A stretch of DNA of 8,012 nt. Origin: an uncultured Acidimicrobiaceae bacterium. GTDB lineage: Bacteria > Actinomycetota > Acidimicrobiia > Acidimicrobiales > Ilumatobacteraceae. The notes beneath the pieces were generated by a model. The model worked only from the letters and a program-made list of their open reading frames with translations. It searched no databases and was not told the DNA's origin. Shown piece after piece: positions 5,846 through 8,012 of the stretch. The position numbers and the translations under genes are program-made. Each line of letters begins with the position of its first letter. Within the stretch, counting starts at the first letter, position 1. The DNA lies in NCBI GenBank assembly GCA_903919215.1, contig CAIXHI010000307.1, positions 1 to 8,012 of the forward strand. Direction: 5' to 3'.

Positions 5846-7024
5846 ATGGCAGACGATTTCGATCCAGCCGCGAATCCCTTCGGCAACTTGCCGATGTTCG
5901 GCGACCTGGCCAAGGCGCTTGCGGGGCAGGGGCCGTTGAACTGGGACGCCGCCCGACAGTTCGCAGCGCTCTCCAGCAGCGGTGGCGCCTCCGAACCCAA
6001 CGTCGATCCGGCTGCACGCATCGCACTCGAGAACCTCGCCCGCATCGTCGAGATGCATGTGCGCGACCTCACCGGCTTCGAGGCCGCCCTCCCGGAAATC
6101 ACTCCGGTCACCAAGGGTGTGTGGGCCAACCGCACGCTCGAGGCGTACCGCCCGCTGTTCACGGAGATGGCAACGTCACTGGGTCGCAAGCCGACGGGTT
6201 CGGAGATGGACGAACCCGGCGACTCCGACCCGATGATGGCGATGATGGCCAACCTCAGCCAGATGATGCAGCCGGCGATGATGGGCATGGCGGTCGGCTC
6301 GATGGTCGGCCGCATGGCGGCCCGCACGTTCGGCCAGTACGACCTGCCGATCCCGCGCAACGATCACGCGCTCTTGATCGTGCCATCGTCGATCGACGCG
6401 TTCGCCGCCGAGTGGAGCCTGCCGGTCGACGAGATGCGGCTGTGGGTGCTCGCCCAGGAGATGATCGGCCACACGCTCTTCGCGATCCCCACGTTGCGCG
6501 ACCAGTTCACCGCCCTCGTGCGCCAGTACGTCGGCGGGTTCCGTCCCGATCCGTCGGCTGTGGCCGAACAGCTCGGTCAGCTCGACATGGGCGATGCCGG
6601 CGACCCGATGCAGGCGATGCAGAACCTGCTCTCCGACCCGGCCCTGTTGCTGGGAGCGGTGTTGTCACCCGAACAGGCTGCGCTCGCACCGTCGCTCGAC
6701 GCCGCCGTCGCAGCCGTCGTCGGCACTGTCGACTACCTGGTCGACTCGGTGGCCATCCGCGTCATCGGCGGCGATGCATTGCGGATCGCCGAAGCCGTGC
6801 GGCGTCGCCGCGTGGAGACCTCACCCGACGACCTGTTCGTGCAGCGCCTGCTCGGCCTGCGGCTGACACAAGATCAGGTGCAGCGCGGCAAGACCTTCAC
6901 CGCCGGCGTCGCCGACCGCGTGGGCGAACAGCGTCTCTGCGAGTTGTACGCCAAGCCGTCGCCGCTGCCCACGCCGGCCGAGTTCGACGCTCCCGGGCTG
7001 TGGATCGCACGCCTCGAGCTGTAG
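5846..7024 (+). CDS. DUF2342 family zincin-like protein (putative zinc-dependent metalloprotease) with degenerate HExxH motif
   Basis: The 392-residue product is typical in plan for the actinobacterial DUF2342 family (COG5282, putative hydrolase / F420-associated group). It has an N-terminus rich in Asn, Pro, Phe and Gly with GPLNWDAARQFA (29-40), a helical middle, GQYDLPIPR (163-171), a helix with the putative metal motif, and VDYLVDSVAIRVIGGDALRI further on (about 295-314). No signal peptide or convincing membrane helix is seen, so a cytoplasmic location is likely. Where relatives carry an HExxH-like sequence this one reads QEMIGH (204-209). The Glu and one His remain, but the canonical His positions are Gln and Gly. 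Zinc binding and proteolysis are therefore doubtful. Residues 130-157 hold 11 methionines. The promoter appears leaderless. The stop TAG directly abuts the stop of the converging SDR gene. Family assignment is confident; biochemical function is not known. Confidence 0.85.
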   Translation: MADDFDPAANPFGNLPMFGDLAKALAGQGPLNWDAARQFAALSSSGGASEPNVDPAARIALENLARIVEMHVRDLTGFEAALPEITPVTKGVWANRTLEAYRPLFTEMATSLGRKPTGSEMDEPGDSDPMMAMMANLSQMMQPAMMGMAVGSMVGRMAARTFGQYDLPIPRNDHALLIVPSSIDAFAAEWSLPVDEMRLWVLAQEMIGHTLFAIPTLRDQFTALVRQYVGGFRPDPSAVAEQLGQLDMGDAGDPMQAMQNLLSDPALLLGAVLSPEQAALAPSLDAAVAAVVGTVDYLVDSVAIRVIGGDALRIAEAVRRRRVETSPDDLFVQRLLGLRLTQDQVQRGKTFTAGVADRVGEQRLCELYAKPSPLPTPAEFDAPGLWIARLEL

Positions 7025-7894
7025 CTATTCCTCGGTCGTGCCGAGGCCGAACTGGGTGCGCACGTCGACGAACTCGGGCATCCGCAGGCTGCGGCGCAGC
7101 CAGTTGGCGCCATCGCACACGAGAGTGTGACCGCTGATGTAGCTGGCGAACGGCGAGCACATGAACGTCGCTGCCCAACCCAGTTCGTGCAGCCGGCCGA
7201 CACGACCGGCCGGCACCGTGCGGTCGCGAGCGTCGGCGGCGAGTTTGTCGTGCTGCATGTGCGCGGGCATGTCCTCGTGCGGGAACAGACCAGGGGCGAG
7301 ACCGTTCACACGGATGCCGTGCGGCGCCCATTCGACTGCCAGCGACTGCGTGAGGTTCACCACACCGGCCTTGGCCGCAGCGGAGTGCGCCGTGCCCGGG
7401 CCGCCGGTCCAGGAGTAGGTGGCGGCGATGTTGAGGATGCAGCCGCCACCGCCGATGGCGATGCGCCGACGAGCGAACTCGGTGGAACAGAAGAACGTGC
7501 CGTCGAGCACGATGTCGGTGACGGCTCGCCAGCCGCCGGGGCTCATGTCCTCGGCCGGCTGCGGGAAGTTGCCAGCGGCGTTGTTGATCAGAATGTCGAC
7601 CGCGCCGAGGCGCTGCTCGACCTCATCGAACGCAGCGGAGATGGCCTCGGGGTCGCGCACGTCGACGGCGACTGCGATGGCCTTTGCCCCGACGGCTTCG
7701 ATGGCAGCGACACCGGCGGCGAGGTGCTCGGGCTTGCGGCTGGCGATGGCGATCGACGCGCCGCTGCGAGCGAGTTCAGTGGCCATCGCCTTGCCGAGGC
7801 CGGTGCCACCACCGGTGACGAACGCCACCGACCCGGCGAGGACCGTGGACGCGAAAATGGGTGTGCCGAGGGGCAGCGGTTCCGGGTAAGCCAT
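7025..7894 (-). CDS. SDR oxidoreductase of the 2,4-dienoyl-CoA reductase type
   Basis: The 289-residue product is a classical-fold short-chain dehydrogenase. It probably uses NADPH to reduce 2,4-dienoyl-CoA intermediates during oxidation of unsaturated fatty acids. Visible motifs are cofactor TGGGTGLG (27-34), NNAAGNF (104-110, with N109), TDIVLDGTFF (126-135), AATYSWTGGPG (157-167), AHSAAAKAGV (169-178) and VNGLAPG (196-202). There is no classical YxxxK, as Ser occupies the Tyr position. Instead Y160, S171 and K175 have the spacing of Y199, S210 and K214 in human mitochondrial DECR1, and N109 fits N148. It should therefore be active through the DECR-type site. An AAGGA ribosome site (7902-7906) lies 7 nt before the ATG. 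One base separates it from the stop of the enoyl-CoA hydratase gene, so the two form an operon. A longer start at 7963 would overlap that gene and lacks support. Related reductases for other acyl-CoA or steroid intermediates cannot be excluded. Confidence 0.88.
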   Translation of the reverse strand: MAYPEPLPLGTPIFASTVLAGSVAFVTGGGTGLGKAMATELARSGASIAIASRKPEHLAAGVAAIEAVGAKAIAVAVDVRDPEAISAAFDEVEQRLGAVDILINNAAGNFPQPAEDMSPGGWRAVTDIVLDGTFFCSTEFARRRIAIGGGGCILNIAATYSWTGGPGTAHSAAAKAGVVNLTQSLAVEWAPHGIRVNGLAPGLFPHEDMPAHMQHDKLAADARDRTVPAGRVGRLHELGWAATFMCSPFASYISGHTLVCDGANWLRRSLRMPEFVDVRTQFGLGTTEE

Positions 7895-7895
7895 G

Positions 7896-8012
7896 TCAGC
7901 GTCCTTCGTAGATCGGGGTGCGGCCCTCGCGGCGAGCGGCCTTGGATTCCTGGTAGTCGGCACTGGTGAACATCGCCACCTGAGCGTTCAGCTCGCCAAC
8001 GAGGCCGTCGCG
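7896..8012 (-). CDS. C-terminal end of an enoyl-CoA hydratase/isomerase (crotonase family) protein (partial)
   Basis: The minus-strand frame is open from the window edge to a TGA at 7896-7898, giving 38 residues. The end reads FTSADYQESKAARREGRTP followed by IYEGR. The pattern of Asp/Tyr-x-E-x-x-A-A-x-x-E-x-R-x-P-x-Y/F-x-G-R at the very end is typical of the last helix and tail of crotonase-fold enoyl-CoA hydratases and isomerases, where the final residues pack near the CoA site. The catalytic part lies outside the window. It directly precedes the dienoyl-CoA reductase-type SDR by one base, which supports a shared role in beta-oxidation. The frame is certain and the family is likely; the substrate cannot be told. 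Confidence 0.7.
   Translation of the reverse strand, partial: RDGLVGELNAQVAMFTSADYQESKAARREGRTPIYEGR

Noticed and set aside
5611..6360. N-terminal extension of the SDR-like protein to an upstream ATG at 6360
   Set aside because: The added 250 residues are the antisense of the DUF2342 gene and the repeats. The SDR fold begins at 5610, which has its own TAGGGT -10 element.
4948..7137. 729-residue open frame on the plus strand
   Set aside because: It runs antisense through the SDR-like gene, across the repeats, then out of frame through the DUF2342 gene. The product is low-complexity Arg/Pro/His sequence without a family.
7895..7963. Longer start of the dienoyl-CoA reductase-type SDR at 7963
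   Set aside because: It would overlap the enoyl-CoA hydratase end by about 70 bases, while the ATG at 7894 has a good AAGGA site and a one-base junction.

Overview
This GC-rich, tightly packed chromosomal window looks like Actinomycetota, most probably class Acidimicrobiia (Ilumatobacter-like). The lineage is inferred from protein character: a short actinobacterial-type RNB ribonuclease, a DUF2342 zincin-like protein, a membrane protein with an N-terminal HERIWRHPSE-type motif, and genes that appear to start without Shine-Dalgarno sites. It cannot be confirmed without a database search. I see no tRNA, rRNA, CRISPR array, insertion sequence or phage gene.

Layout. (1) Positions 1-147 (+) hold the last 48 codons of a probable beta-propeller / PQQ-type sugar dehydrogenase. 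(2) Positions 160-3256 (-) form one compact operon read right to left: moaE (molybdopterin synthase large subunit), a 67-residue single-pass membrane protein, mreB, and an RNB-domain ribonuclease. The junctions are ATGA, a 3-nt gap, and TAATG, so translation is probably coupled. (3) A 124-bp divergent promoter region leads to a membrane-anchored HtrA-like protein with a PDZ domain (3381-4634, +) that appears to have lost its whole catalytic triad. (4) Converging on it with one base between the stop codons is an extended-SDR-like protein with a C-terminal membrane helix (4636-5610, -), also with a degenerate active site. (5) The 235-bp divergent gap 5611-5845 carries two copies of a 64-bp hairpin repeat. 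(6) A DUF2342/zincin-like protein (5846-7024, +) has a degenerate HExxH motif. (7) Positions 7025-8012 (-) hold a fatty-acid beta-oxidation pair: an SDR of the 2,4-dienoyl-CoA reductase type and the end of an enoyl-CoA hydratase.

How the genes relate. The moaE-mreB-RNase operon mixes cofactor synthesis, cell shape and RNA turnover, and no mreC or mreD is adjacent. The beta-oxidation pair makes metabolic sense together, since an auxiliary reductase for unsaturated acyl-CoAs sits beside a hydratase. Three neighbouring genes (3381-7024) are probable pseudoenzymes or strongly diverged enzymes. All four apparent transcription start regions have a TANNNT -10 hexamer only 6-9 nt upstream of the start codon, as expected for leaderless mRNAs. 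The least explained element is the paired 64-bp hairpin repeat at 5651-5792.
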